64,000 nucleotides of DNA, from the NCBI GenBank assembly GCA_946894095.1, contig OX335660.1:8623001-8687000 (forward strand), read 5' to 3'. How positions within the stretch are numbered: the stretch's first letter is position 1; the number at the start of each line of letters is the position of its first letter. Below the pieces are notes generated by a model that saw only the letters and a list, made by a program, of their open reading frames with translations, did not search any database and was not told the DNA's origin. Origin of the DNA: Incurvaria masculella (lineage: Eukaryota > Arthropoda > Insecta > Lepidoptera > Incurvariidae). Positions 21,634-34,414 of the stretch are shown piece by piece. Position numbers and translations under genes: made by a program.

Positions 21634-24600
21634 ATGGAAGACTACAAGTTCCTCTTCAAGGTCGTGCTGGTAGGCAATGCGGGTGTAGGCAAGACCTGTC
21701 TGGTGCGGAGGTTCACCCAGGGCCTATTTCCGCCAGGCCAGGGCGCCACGATTGGAGTGGATTTCATGATCAAGACCGTTGAGGTTGACAACGAAAAAAT
21801 TAAGGTACTTTTAATATACTTCATACTTCATTGTGATTTTTGTAATTAAGGTATCATTTCTCTGTGCACATTAAAAATCCTATCTTTTAAATCACAACCA
21901 TACAAGTGCTTACCCAAAGATTCGCCTGTGCCGTTTCTTTTGCTCTCAAAAATGTTTGCACGCCGAACTCTTGCAACCTCAATCTTTCCATCCCATCCAC
22001 CCAAGCAAACTTTAAAAAAATATTTTAATTTAGTTACCTCACACTAACCATTTCTTTTAAAGAACGTGATTTTATTAATGTAGCATTGGTTGAAAAGTGT
22101 ACAAACTTGTTTTGTATGAAAAAGTATACGAGGATCGGCAAATAAGTTCTGGGATTGTTTTCTAAAAACACAAACAAATTAAGTTAAGTTATTGACCTTC
22201 ATAATAGTATCCCACTACACAATGTTTCCAACGTTGCTCCTATGATTGGAAGCATCCTTAGTCATCTTCCGAAGTTTACTCGGTCAGCACTGCGGTTACA
22301 GCTTCCGCGACCTCCTGTATGCCGCCATGATGGCCTTGAGGTGCAACTCTATGATTCCCAATACTTTCCTTGGCGCACCCCCCCCCCCTTCCCCCATTCA
22401 CAACAACTCCACTAATTAGGTAGCTTTAGACAGCACAAAAAACGAACGAAGCGTGCCATTAATGGAAGGTCCGTATGGAAGGAGAGAAAGGCAGGTACTT
22501 TCATTCCAGCTGAACCTATATTGACTAAGAACCATACAGTGTTGCCAGTTTCCCAGTCATATCCTAATTCCCGGGACTTCATAGCCATCTGCGTATCTTA
22601 CTTTTATTTTCTTTGAAATTTTCTGTTACTTGTCCGCCAATACCACTGAACGTAGTTTTCATAATAAGAGGGAATGAGTGCACCTTAAAGCCTTATAAAT
22701 GTTGGTGTGTTAAGAATCTAGTGATAGAACGAAGAAAAACTGGTTCGGACTCACACACGAAGGGTTCCGTACCATCGTACAAGATTTATCACAAAAAAAT
22801 CTCGGGGGCCCCCTTTAATTTTTTAATTTTATTGTTATAGTGGTAAAATAAATACATAATCTGTAAAAATTTCAGCTGCTTACCTATTACGGTTTATGAG
22901 ATACTGCCCTGTGACAAACGGATGGACATCGGAGGCTTAGCAATAGGGTTCCATTGGCACCGTTTTTGTATGTAACCCTAAAAATTAAGATTAAATACAT
23001 CAACATTAAATGCCTACTTCACCGCCATATTTGGTGGGGGTCAGCATTGTTGGCCATGGTGTAATAGTTTGCCAGTGGTAGACAATGACCATTACTAATA
23101 TAGTCTTGGACCTGTGACTAATTGTGTATTACCCAATCGGAATGAGCTAGTGAATAATATTTTATTTGTTTCTGGTCAATGATATTTAAAAGAGAAAAAA
23201 AAAAGATTCCGACAAATTGAGAACCTCCTCCTTTTTTTTGAAGTCAATAAAAAAACTGAAATCATGAAAGACATGGGGGACTATTTGATTTCATAAAGTT
23301 TCTATGAAAAACAGTGTTTTGCATAGTTTTTACATTTATGTTTTCTAAAATAATGCTGAAATTATCACAATGGTTTTAATTGTTGAACCTTATGCCCGCT
23401 GCATAAGCACTACGGTCAGGAATAGAAGCCATTTCGAGGCTTGCTTCCCGTATGGTTGGTGGTATGTTTTGCATACCCGCATCACTTGGTGAGCATTGCT
23501 TGATACTCGAGTTTTTTAGAGAGTTGAATCACTTTCACCATTACAGCAGCCTAACGGATCACTTGCTTTTACGCCACAAAAAGATATTATGTTTGTGCTA
23601 TAATTTCCGTAAATTCTAAACCAAGATTTTAAAGTAACCTACTTTACAGTACAGTTGTGGAAGCTGAAACTTAAAAAAAAAACAAGATTTTGTTTCTTAT
23701 AAATAAATAATGTAGGTATATAATTCTTCTGTACGTGTGTTTGTCATCTAACTCCTAAACGGCTGGACCGATTTTGATGAAATTTATTGTGTCTGTTCGG
23801 GTTGGTCCCTGATTAATGTATATTGCACCCGGTAGGTGGTGCTTTTGTCGAGATATTGACTCGATGGGAGCCGGGCACATCAGCTAGTTATCAGGTATAT
23901 ATGTAAACTTACACTAGAAAAAATACATCAGCTTCAAATACTGTTTGCTGCAGCTCCAGATCTGGGACACGGCAGGCCAGGAGAGGTTCCGATCCATCAC
24001 CCAGAGCTACTACCGCTCGGCGCATGCCCTCATCCTCGTGTACGACATTTCGTGCCAGCCCACATTCGACTGTCTGCCAGATTGGCTGAGGGAGATAGAG
24101 GAATACGCCAACAGCAAGGTGCTGAGAATATTAGTTGGTGAGTTCCTCTTGGCTAGCACAGGTTCTGGCACAAGCACAAGCAGCACAAGGTAGGCTTGAA
24201 ATATGAATAAAATTGACTGTGGGGGTTACATAAAGTTGCACTATAGTACAATATAGTTAAGTCACCAATAAACTCGTAGATTTTTTAACAGTAAGTCACA
24301 ACTTGCATCCAATGTGTGCACTTTATAATATCATTCACATTTGACCTGCATAGTCTTGAACTAGCAGCAACAGATTTAACAGTTGCACAAATAGTCCATT
24401 ACATATGTCAAGATATTTGAACGCAAATAATAAATCTGCATGACTAAGTGTATTTACTTCAGGCAACAAGATAGACCGAGACGATCGGGAGATACCGAGA
24501 CACATCGGCGAAGACTTTGCTCAGCGCCACGGCATGTACTTCCTGGAGACATCGGCCAAGGAAGCCGACAATGTCGAGAGACTTTTTATGGAGATTGCAG

Positions 24601-26224
24601 TAGAACTAATGGAGGTAAGGTTCAAATATTTTAAGGTCTGGTCTGGCTCTGGTGTCGCATTTTTCCCCAATTGTTGTTCAGCCTTTTACTGTCCACTGCT
24701 GGACGTAGGCCTCCCCCGGACTTCGCCAAGTTGTGCAGTCTCCTGTCTTTCTTCGCCAGTTGTCACCAGCTGTCTGACGTATATCGTCTGACCAACATGC
24801 TGGCGATGCTTCTTTTCCCTGTATAGGGTCTCCACATCAAAACTTTAGTAAATTTGAATGGTTTTTTAAATTAACAAACATCAAATGTACTTCATTAATA
24901 AACATTAAAAATTTAAATCATCTATGTATATCCATCCGAAGAAGTCGCAAATACAATTTTGCAGGATTGTATTGTTTTTAAATGTAAGATTATGCTAACA
25001 CCTACACTTACTTAATGCAAATTGAGACTATTTAATGGAATGACAATTAAGTAAGTGATCCATAGCCCTGAAAGTTTTTATTTTGAAAATTGCAACACTA
25101 ATTCCTACTTCCACTGTTACATTTCGCTAAGCAATGTTGCCAAATAAAAAAAAAGTTTCCGAGCTAACTTATCAAGAAAATTTCTTGTTGGTGTAGGTGT
25201 AAATTTAATTTCTAACTAAGATCCAAAAACTTTATAAGTTCAAAATTAATTTGTAATATTCATTTGCTTATGTTTTGGTACTTTGTCGTAACCAGTTAAT
25301 TTAATTGCTCCATAAACAAAAACATTATCAACCTGTAGGTAATATTTTACAAATGACAGAATGAAAAAAAAGTTTGTTAGCTTCAACTAAAAATTCGTGC
25401 ACTTTAGAAACACACCCCACCTGCATCGGACCCAGTTATATTAGGCGAAACCTTTGATAACTTAATTATTTTCTCTTTACTGCAAAAGCCTTCATAAATT
25501 ATTTCCGTATATATTAAAACTAATATTAGACTTTTACCTTAACAGTTAGATATTATCCTTATGCTGTAAACATGTACATTTGTCAATTTTTTCCCATTAA
25601 ACTGTAAATCATAGCAGTTTTGGTTTAGTGCATAATTTCATTCTCGCCACTGGAAAACACAGCATACAAACATATCCACTTATACAGTGAGCACTTATCC
25701 AAATTGATCACAGTAGGAGAACTGAGCAATGAGAAAACTATGCCCTTTTAACGATTTGATGGCCCATAAGGTAACATTTTGTGTATCATTCATGTAACTC
25801 TCACTAATCTGGCACATCAGTACATTGTTACAGCCAGGAGTCTGGCACTCTATGACTGCCCGTGCTCCTCTAGCTGCTCATATAAGCACGTGCTTGCTTG
25901 CACAAATTTATTTATGATCAAAATAGCGTAGACCAAGATGTTGAGCAAAAAGATTCACCTTGGATTTTCCCATACAATCTAGTAATGCGTACATTTCAAT
26001 AATCCCAGTAATCCCAGAAATCCGGCGCCTCCTGGTCTTAAATTGCGCCAGATTACTGGGACTCTATTGTACAGAGAATAAAAAAATCGAAAATGCATCT
26101 CTTTATGTTTCAGCAAGCTAAATGTAAGGAGCTACCGAAATACGACGGCAGCATAGGGCCCATGAACGGTAAGACTACTTCGGTGAATGACCACAACTGT
26201 TGCGGAGGCACCAGGAGCACATGA
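21634..26224 (+). CDS. Rab30: Rab30 small GTPase, four coding exons
   Basis: Rab30 is a Golgi-associated Rab GTPase. Exons: 21634-21804, 23954-24137, 24463-24614 and 26114-26224, joined with GT/AG borders and phases 0, 1, 0, giving 205 residues, close to the human protein. Seen motifs: P-loop GNAGVGKT (14-21), switch-I threonine in GATIGVDF (T39), WDTAGQERF (61-69), NKID (120-123) and ETSAK (147-151). The text [18 protein letters not shown] and [16 protein letters not shown] is characteristic of Rab30. The end reads NCCGGTRST, so the two prenylatable cysteines (198-199) are followed by six residues; an internal CC pair near the end is also known for vertebrate Rab30. Start at 21634 fits the family start MEDYKFLFK; there is no in-frame ATG just before. 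A poly(A) signal AATAAA occurs at 26649. Confidence 0.95.
22733..22987 (+). repeat. Repeat family A copy in Rab30 intron 1
   Basis: Recognised by ACGAAGGGTTCCGTACCATC, TTGTTATAGTGG, AAAATTTCAGCTGC, TATTACGGTTTATGAGATA and GGAGGCTTAGCAATAGGGTT. The 3' end is mutated (TATGTAACCCTAAAAA). Confidence 0.75.
23690..23888 (+). mobile_element. Helitron-like non-autonomous fragment in Rab30 intron 1
   Basis: Carries TCATCTAACTCCTAAACGGC and TGGACCGATTTTGATGAAAT, words of a very common lepidopteran repeat usually classed with Helitrons, and ends GGGCACATCAGCTAG before T, matching the CTAG-type 3' end of such elements. Class assignment is from memory. Confidence 0.45.
24615..26113. other. Rab30 intron 3 with a SINE-like piece
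   Basis: 24673-24840 (CTGCTGGACGTAGGCCTCCC, TATCGTCTGACCAACATGCTG, TCTCCACATCAAAACTTTAG) shares text with 52139-52216, and its CTGCTGGAC(A/G)TAGGCCTC words are typical of a dispersed lepidopteran SINE-like repeat. The remaining 1.3 kb is AT-rich with nothing supported. Confidence 0.5.
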
Positions 26225-29200
26225 GCACGTCGTAACGACCCGGGAGATGATCGTTCACTCAATGAAATCACATTAGACTGCCGGTAACTGTTTCTCGAAT
26301 GAAGCGATTGAGGAAAGCCTGTCGTAGATTCCGGCAAATGTGTGGACATCGAGATTGATTTATATGATTTCTGGTACATACTGAGATAAGTGTTACATAT
26401 TGATGACACAAAGTGACCACCAGAGGACTTGTGTAATACTATATTAGGTTTTGGTAGGAATTTACATAAAAATAGTTAATAAATAAATGGTTTTTAGCAT
26501 AAAACACACTATTGGATGAGTGTTACATGTTTTGACGCAATAGAATAGAACCATCTGTGAAACCATTACTCACTTTTCATTTGTGGTTTGAAAGTCATAA
26601 TCTCCTGGTGAGTGTGGTGTTTACTGAGTAAATCAAGAGTCGAGAAAAAATAAAGAACAATATAATAAATACACATATAATAAACATTATCAATCATTCC
26701 ATTAAGCTATTTAATGCTCATCACACGCTTTTCCATTTAGTTTATAATGAATGTAATGTTGTTTTTTTTAATATTGCACTATATAGTGATATTGAATGCT
26801 TGTTCGGGAATAAATGTGTACATAGACGAGACGAATAAGTTGAAATGTGTCAATTTGGAAACGTAATGTGATTTTTGTAATCAAAATCTCTTCTAACTGT
26901 TAATATCTTCCAAGTTCTGAATGATGTCTCCTACCTGCAGTTATTTATTTGAAGTAACTGTTTTTAAATTATACTATTTTTATGTGCGTATGTTTAGTAA
27001 TGTCACCTATTCAAGAAACCTAAAATAGAACAATAACCCCCTTCTTGCGCAGTCGGGTAAAAATTAGTTAAAACCTTGTACCATGTACAAATTCCTCAAA
27101 CTATATTTTTCCCATGCTCAATTAACACGTCTACATACATTGCTTTAGTATTCCACATTGAACTGATCAAAATCACTGGTTTAGTGCCTGATATATTTTC
27201 TTTGAGATATTAGATTATACCATGGATTTCCATCACATCTTGAGTTAAGATATAACTGATCGCTCTTCTACATTCTCGAAGGAAGAGTTCCTGAGGCAGG
27301 ATTTTTCTTTTTTATCGAGCAGGGTTACATTCATTTGGACGGAATGACTACATTAGTCCACCTGTTAACTGGATTATTCTCCTTATGTCAGTCAGTCAGT
27401 CAGTCAGCGTGATTGCGTCCACTGTTAGACATACGCCTCTCCAATTTCCCTACAGTCCTCCCGGCCCTCAGTGGTACGGAACGGTTGCTCTCCGCCGACG
27501 CACTTGATGTCGTCGTCCCACCTGGCGGGTGGTCTTCCCACACTCCACGGCCGCCAGTGTAGGACACAGTTACTCGTCTGCTTATACTCCATTTGGGGCT
27601 GTAAAATATAGCATGTCTCCTACGTAACAAAGCTACGTCTTGTAGAACACGGACGCGGGGTTGTAGGGAATGCTACCAACTTACCCCCAAGTGTCTGGTA
27701 ATTTGGTTGTGTGTGGGTTTAACGCGACAGGAAATAGTATACATCTTCCGGCTTAGCTTGATGCATGAGACAGAGTGATATACTATGACATCTCTAAACA
27801 TTACAGAATTATATATTACGTGTCCGTAATGCGGAAAATAATTTTCGAAACGTAAAGGTTATCTCCCGGCGGGTATGTGAGATATTGTCTTTGTTGTTTT
27901 AATAACCTATTATTGAGTCTTTTGTCACTTTATTGTCTAAACGTTACTTCTGTGTTTGTCATTACCTAGGTGCCTGTAACTCATAGTTTAGATGGTTAAG
28001 TTTAGAAATATCATTGCAAGTTAAGTTTATCCATCGGTGGTTAATTAACCTGCGCAGTATTCGATTTTAGCTCGCATTGGGTGTGCAAATTTAACTGCAC
28101 AGATGGTAGATGCTCCGCTATGGTTCTTGTTATTTGCTGGCTCCTAAACATTTTCATGATAATACATCATTTATTTTATATGAATGCATAGTATGGTCAT
28201 ATTATCATTTGTCAAGCAGTTGTTGGCACAGGTGTGTATTGAACAAGAAGTGAGATCACCGCTTCTAAAAATAAAAATAAAAATTGAGACTTAAGTTATC
28301 ATTTTTGCTCATTTGGGTTTCTTACAAAAATGTTTCCTATAATAAACCTAAAACATAAAAACATAGACTATTTTATTTCATGTTGACATTTGATAATGAC
28401 ATACAGAATGAGAATTGTACATTTCCCCATAACTACAATAAGTTACAAGTAACGGCAACATTTTTGCTGTTGAATACTACATACTCTTAAATTTTGCTGT
28501 CCTTTCAATCTTGAAGTTTGTCCCTAAAATGTCTTGCAGATTTTACTATACCATATGGTTCTAATGTAATGGTGTGAAATTTTGGAATGCAAATAAACTT
28601 ATATCCTAAACCAGAATGTATTTGTTCAGTTCTGATGTTTAAAAGCCTCATTACATTAGCAATAACATTGTTAGTAATATGAAGATGTTGATAATCTGCT
28701 TCTATAATGATTTCATTTATGTTTAAGTAGTCTAATTAAGTTGAACGAGTGATGATTTTGCTGTACCTTAAACGCTGTAAATATTTTATACTATATATCG
28801 CATAATATTTTGCTAATTTTATTAGCATGAAGTGTATTTGTCAAGGCTAAAGTCCGATGTTGGTTAAAGTTCGAAATTTCGAATTAAATTGTGTTTATTG
28901 CTACCCATTGATTACGCTTATTGAATATTGTTAACTAAAAATAATTAGATCAGGAAATAAATAATATTTTTTGCAAATGTTAGGTAAAAAGTTTTAAGGT
29001 TCTTTCTATATCTTTTAGGCTTATTTCAGTGCTCCGACCACATTATTTTATTTGTTTTCCTCCAGACTCGTGGAATAATAAAAACATAAATGAAATTACT
29101 TGTAAGCAGTATGTGCCCATATGTGTATCGTCAATGCAGCAGTGAAGGCAAATTATACATATTCATACATGTTTCACGCGCTACCGCACCTTGACGCTAC

Positions 29201-31219
29201 GGGACCACCTGTCAGGTTGAGCACTGAAACCAACCTTTAAAAATAACATGTTGTGTTTAATATTTTTTGTACGAGCTTAAATCACTGCACTTAGATTAAG
29301 CCAACCACTGCTAGTTCTTAAAATTATTTTTAACATTTAAATAAAAAAAAATTGAAATCACTCAATGATGGGGACCTGCTCAGAAGATTCAGTCACTTCA
29401 CATATTTTAACGGTATTTATGTGAACTAGCACACTAATCATGTGCAAAATATTCATTTCATATGAATGAATATGAATAGAGTAAAAATACATTATTATGC
29501 CACCCCAAAACTAGTAGCAAATTAGTGCAAACTCGTAATAGTAAACGTGAATTCATACCTTGAAAAACTCAAATTTGTTAAAGGTGACCATGAACCTAAA
29601 CGAGATTTGAATTGCTTGACTGTTTAGGCAACCACTCATCACGCGGTAGCAGGATATGTGTATTTCTTTTTAAACATTATTGACTTATATAATCAATTTG
29701 TTTATGTAATTTTTGTTGACCTCACAGTTTTCCGGTGCGTGATGATTTCTCAGTTCACTTACTGTTTGATGAGCCAGGTAGTCAGTCAGCGTGTTTGCGT
29801 CCAATGCTGGACATACATTTCTCCAATTTTTATCCAGTCCTCCCGGCCCTGAGCGGTACGGAACCGCTGCTTTCCGCCAGGTAGAGCTTGATGTAACTCC
29901 GATGCACTGAAGTGGCCCTTACGATGCTTCCGCACGGCATTACACATCCGGAAACTAGGTTCCACAAATATTATGTGCATCAACTGTGTAATCCTAAGAA
30001 AATACGCGAGACATGCGTTAAGACGGGCGGTCACCTTTAAATGTCTAAGTAATTATTTGATACTTTTCATTAGATTATATGCTGGTCTATTGGATATAGA
30101 AATACGTGGATGTTTAAAAGTCGTTATTACTGGTTTCAACCAGTCAAATGCCTGTAGTATGTCTACACATGTTTGCGAAATAATCAAGGGAAGTTCGCAC
30201 AGTGCATAGCCTTAAGGTTGTTCCGACCCGTGCAAGGTTTTTTCAATATAATACGTTTATTATTAAAGTATTGCACTTTGAGCCACGAATTAATTATAGA
30301 AGTTAAATGTAGCCATAGTAGTTGCAGCAAAAATATGTTCACAATTTCAGGTTTAATTCTTTTGTTGTAATTACCACTTTGAAGTTTTACGCTGTTAAAT
30401 AAAATTTTATTTTAAAAGTTGTAAGAAAACCAATAAACCTAAAATTCTGAAATGGTTTTCGCCGCAACAACGATGGCTAATTTAACATTTATTATGAATT
30501 GTGGCTAAAGTGCAATAATTTTAAGGTATGCGTTACAAACAACCTTGTATGGGTGGTTCGACCTTAATGCCGGCCTTAATGAAAATAGATGAAATTCAAT
30601 TCAAAAACCGAAGTTGCACTGAAATGTACAGTGGTTAGAAAAATATTGTTGAATCGGTGATATGTAAAAGGTAAGGATATGGCCTTTCAAACAATTCTGT
30701 CACCTGTTGCGGTGTCAATAGACAGCAGTGCTATCTCTTGTGCACACACACAAAAGTGGTGACGCCGACACAGAGGACCCAATTGTTTTTTGCTCCACTT
30801 ACTTCGTTTGGAAGGGCATGTCCTTACTTAGTTAGTAATATATATATGTCAATGTGTTGAATTATTTATTGTAAAGAATTTAAATGCAGGGTATCTATGT
30901 CGTCTTGCTACATGATTCTCCGTGCAATATTGGTGTCTCTTTTAATTTTGTGTCGATCTGAATTAAGGCTTTTCCATTATTTTACGCAAGTACCGATCAC
31001 CAAAGACAGTGTATGGAAAATACTCGCAATTTATTATAGTTTTTGGTATGAACATGATCGTTTTAATTGCTTCGCCATGGGCTAACGTCCCTCTTCTGTA
31101 CTGTGCCTTCAAAGGTTCTCAGTTCAAAGTTTTTAGTTTTTCGTGAAGTTGGTGAACATTTGTACCAGCCCATTGGAAGTCTTCAAATGACTGTAGTATA
31201 GTGCATTTAGCCCAAATAA
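26225..31219. other. Gene-poor stretch downstream of Rab30
   Basis: Begins with the Rab30 3' UTR. Two related repeat pieces lie at 27385-27500 and 29773-29885, both with CAGTCAGCGTG, TTGCGTCCA and CAGTCCTCCCGGCCCT followed by a GTACGGAAC word; the first carries a short CAGT repeat. No ORF here looks like a protein. Poly(A)-like AATAAA words are scattered. I see no gene. Confidence 0.5.
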
Positions 31220-31850
31220 CAGAATAACCTCAACATCCAAAATAACAATATAATTCCAGCTACAAATTGTCCTATACAGTCCACATATTGTTTGGTAAAA
31301 AGTTACACCATTTTTAGCATCGAGTTTGGGGGGGAGAGGGGCAGAAGTATGAATTTATCAGTTCTTAAATATTTCATAAACTGCTGTTTAGTGCCAAAGA
31401 CCTTAGCACAAAAACAATCTTCATTAAATTGCAAACAAAAATTGTCCAATTGGCCAGTGGTATGTTAGTAATAAGCCCATGAAGAAACGACAACCTCACC
31501 ACCCTCTCAAGGGAGGCTTCCACAGGCCTAGGCCATATTAACCTGTGGTATGAAGAAACCCACTCTGAACTTATAAAAATGTCAAATGTTAATTTTAATG
31601 TAAATCATCATCAATCGTCATCAGTATTCAGTCCTCTTCAAACATAGCAAACTTGATGAAAATATTGAAATATTTAAGAAATACTAATAAATTCCAACTT
31701 CTCCCCCCTTTCCCCCCCAAACTCGATGGTGTAACTTTTTACCAAACAATTGGTTATGTCGATGCAAACAATACATGGAGTGTATAGCCCATTTTGGAAC
31801 TGGAGTGATACTTTTACTTTAGATGTTGAGGTTGGGTCTAATTGTACCAT
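31220..31850. repeat. Foldback repeat of about 630 bp
   Basis: The arm at about 31220-31365 is repeated in inverted orientation at about 31678-31850. The closest match is TTGTTTGGTAAAAAGTTACA followed by CATCGAGTTTGGGGGG; outside it ACCTCAACATC is also shared. The 310-bp middle is non-coding. Confidence 0.65.
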
Positions 31851-32488
31851 ATTATATAATACAAGCATAAACAAGATTAACTTTCTGCATATGATCAAAA
31901 ATACTGCATGACATAAAAAGCCCAAAGATGTAATGTTAGTAATTGGCAATAACAATTAGACTAGGATGTCGCGACAAAAGTGGTAATGATAACGTAAATG
32001 GCTAAACCGGGTTCACGGGATAAATACCAACCCTCTGAAGCTAAACGTGTCGGTCTGCTTGCGCCAAGTAGTTGCGTTACCTAGATAAGACGCCTGAAAA
32101 AGTAGTTATTGTTGCTCAAAAAAATGATCATAAGGTAAATGAGTATCAGTACTTAGTTACTTGCTTAGTAATACCAAAACTGAACCAATTGTTGGTTGCA
32201 TTTCGTAGTTATAGGCGAATTTGCTTACAGATATAACTATAGGAATATTTAAGAAGAAAACCGAATGTTTAATCTTGTCTAATTAATAGATATCAATATG
32301 TGCAGATAATTAGTATATTCATCAGCAGGTACATACCAACATCTATTTTGTATAGCCGATCTAGCTAAAGCAACCACTTGGTACAGGCAGACTGACATGT
32401 TTAACATCAGAGGGTTGAACCTAGATTCAGCCATTTACCTTATCGTGACCAAAAATGTCGTGACCTCCCGGAATAAATGTATGACTTA

Positions 32489-33080
32489 GGTGGCCCATCC
32501 TCGGGCCCATCCCGCTCATCTCCCCATACAGAAGGGGAAAGAAGATCACGCCCATTTCTTGTCAGAGATCCAAAATTTTGCTCAAAATCATCGACATAAC
32601 CAAAGCAAATTGCTTTATGTACGTCAATGATCGAACTAGATGTATGATGACCATTGGCATTGTAAAATTGTGTTTGGTATCTATGTAAGTTTTAAGATCC
32701 GAACGTTCGAATTTTTCGCGCGTTCTATGCAATAACTTTGGAGGTGGATTACGCAATGATAAAGTAAGAACATCGTAAAAAGATCAGTCATCAGATATAG
32801 CTTATTTAATCAAGATTTATGATCTATTTGGTTTTTGTTACATTTTTGACTACAGCGGTCGTGGTTTACTTTTAGCTATAAGTAGTTTTGAAATTAAAAT
32901 TTTCGTAAATCTTACCAAATCATACACTATGCACATTGTCTTTTTTGTGGACATGTTGCATCTTCCTCATCACGGAGCCTGTCTTTGAAACAGAGAAGGT
33001 CCCAGAGCGCAACAGCACGGTTTTGTCATGGGTTTTATACCGTGCCCGCGAATGAGTTAGGCCCGCCGGGTTGGGCCACC
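32489..33080 (-). mobile_element. Repeat family C, copy 2
   Basis: Inverted relative to 7987-8528. Flanked by TTA at 32486-32488 and 33081-33083. Ends GGTGGCCCATCC and GGTTGGGCCACC. Its right TTA is also the left TTA of the next element. Confidence 0.75.
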
Positions 33081-33083
33081 TTA

Positions 33084-33955
33084 GGGTGGCTTCACACGGC
33101 GCGTGATATCACGCGCCGCGGCGCCCATGAGCAAGCACGAGCCCGCGCGTTACCCGTTCTCACGGCGCGTAATATCACGCGCTGCGCCGCGGCGCCTGAG
33201 CAAGCACGCGCCTAGGCGAACCCGCGAGCCGCTAGTCAAACTGAAGCAGCACATCAGAAATGTCGTGTGAGACTAATTTCCACTTCCAGCCATGGAGAAA
33301 TGTTTCGGAAGAAGAAGTTATCGCTGCTGCTTCAGTTCTATTTTGTGGATATCATTTCCAAAATCTACAACGAAGGTTCGCTTTCATATAAAACCAAGAA
33401 TGCGTTAATTGTGTTATTCGGCCACTCCATATTTACGAACGCGAGAGTACGGATGGAGGAGTTCAGAAGAAATATAAAAACCGGCCAAATCCGACTCGCA
33501 TACGGAGGGTTCCGTACCATCGTACAAGATTTAGCAAAAAAAAGGTCTTAATTTTTTTTATTTCACCTATTTGTTGTTACAGCGGCAAAATAAATACACA
33601 CTCTGTGAAAATTTCAGCTGCCTACCTATTACGGTTTATGAGATACAGCCCTGTGACAGACGGACGGACGGACGGACAGCGGAGGCTTAGTAATAGGGTT
33701 ACGTTTTCACCCTTTGGGTACGGAACCCTAAAAACGAAATGAACAAGTTCAATCGTGCAAGCCCGCGCGCGCACGCGCGCCCCCTCGAGCGCGCACGCGC
33801 CGCGCCACGCCGCGCCTTTGAAGTTACCGACTTTTAGCGGATACGACGCGCCACCACGCGCCAGCCCGCGCCGCGCCGTGCCACGGCCTTCACACGGATC
33901 GGGGCGCGTACGGACGCGGCGCGGCGCGTGTTATCACGCGCAGTGTAAAGCCACC
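33084..33955. mobile_element. TTA-flanked DNA element with about 40-bp GC-rich inverted ends (Harbinger-like)
   Basis: The left end GGGTGGCTTCACACGGCGCG and the right end, read on the other strand, GGTGGCTTTACACTGCGCG, continue as inverted repeats through GTGATA(T/A)CACGCGCCGCG. TTA lies on both sides (33081-33083, 33956-33958). Ends of the form GGGTGG-TTCACACGG-GCGC with TTA duplication fit PIF/Harbinger elements. No intact transposase; a 94-codon frame at 33267-33551 is cut into by a copy of repeat A. Confidence 0.65.
33479..33735 (+). repeat. Repeat family A copy nested in the Harbinger-like element
   Basis: Runs from AACCGGCCAAATCCGACTCG to GGTACGGAACCCTAAAAA, with GACGGACGGACGGACGGACA inside. 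It lies within the GC-rich inverted-repeat element, so it inserted later. Confidence 0.8.
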
Positions 33956-33958
33956 TTA

Positions 33959-34116
33959 GCCCCGATTGCACGAAGCGACGGTCGCGTTAATCAATGTTCA
34001 AACACGTCATTTTTAGTGAACCGCATGAAGTTCCTTCCGTACTGTCCATACAAAGGGACGTGTTTGATCATACGTTGACGTTGATTTTGATTTTTTGAGC
34101 TTTCATGTACTCGTCC
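33959..34116 (+). mobile_element. Repeat family D (about 160-bp MITE), copy 1
   Basis: TTA on both sides (33956-33958 and 34117-34119). Ends GCCCCGATTGCACGAAG and, on the other strand, GGACGAGTACATGAAAG. Internal GTTGACGTTGATTTTGATTT. Copies 34803-34961, 49791-49960 and 54995-55154. Confidence 0.75.
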
Positions 34117-34322
34117 TTACTACTATTATGATATTATATTATGCATGTTCTGGGCCTACATGTTTCGGCTCGGATCCAAGTTTTCATTGAAAATTTCGAA
34201 TGAACAACAAAAAGCTCGTCACTCCGAAACGGCGGCGGGTACTCCGGGAATCCGCAAAAATCCGCATTCGGATCCAAGTTTTGCACATCAGATGTTAATG
34301 CACATCTCGAACGATGGAAAGA

Positions 34323-34414
34323 GCTAGTTTCGGCTTTGTAAAGCGTCATCTCTTTCGCACGTAGTACACAGGTATTGAGTGACAGCGACGACTCTCTACA
34401 AAGCCGAAACTAGC
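34323..34414. repeat. 18-bp perfect inverted repeat (hairpin)
   Basis: GCTAGTTTCGGCTTTGTA at 34323-34340 is exactly inverted at 34397-34414, with a 56-base loop. It may mark the ends or centre of a small foldback element; the words CGGATCCAAGTTTT also repeat nearby (34172 and 34269). Confidence 0.7.

Noticed and set aside
22130..22380. Possible mariner remnant (GATCGGCAAATAAGTTC)
   Set aside because: The start resembles a mariner inverted end, but no transposase text or second end was found.
26110..26409. 99-codon antisense frame over the last Rab30 exon
   Set aside because: Shadow of a confirmed exon on the other strand.
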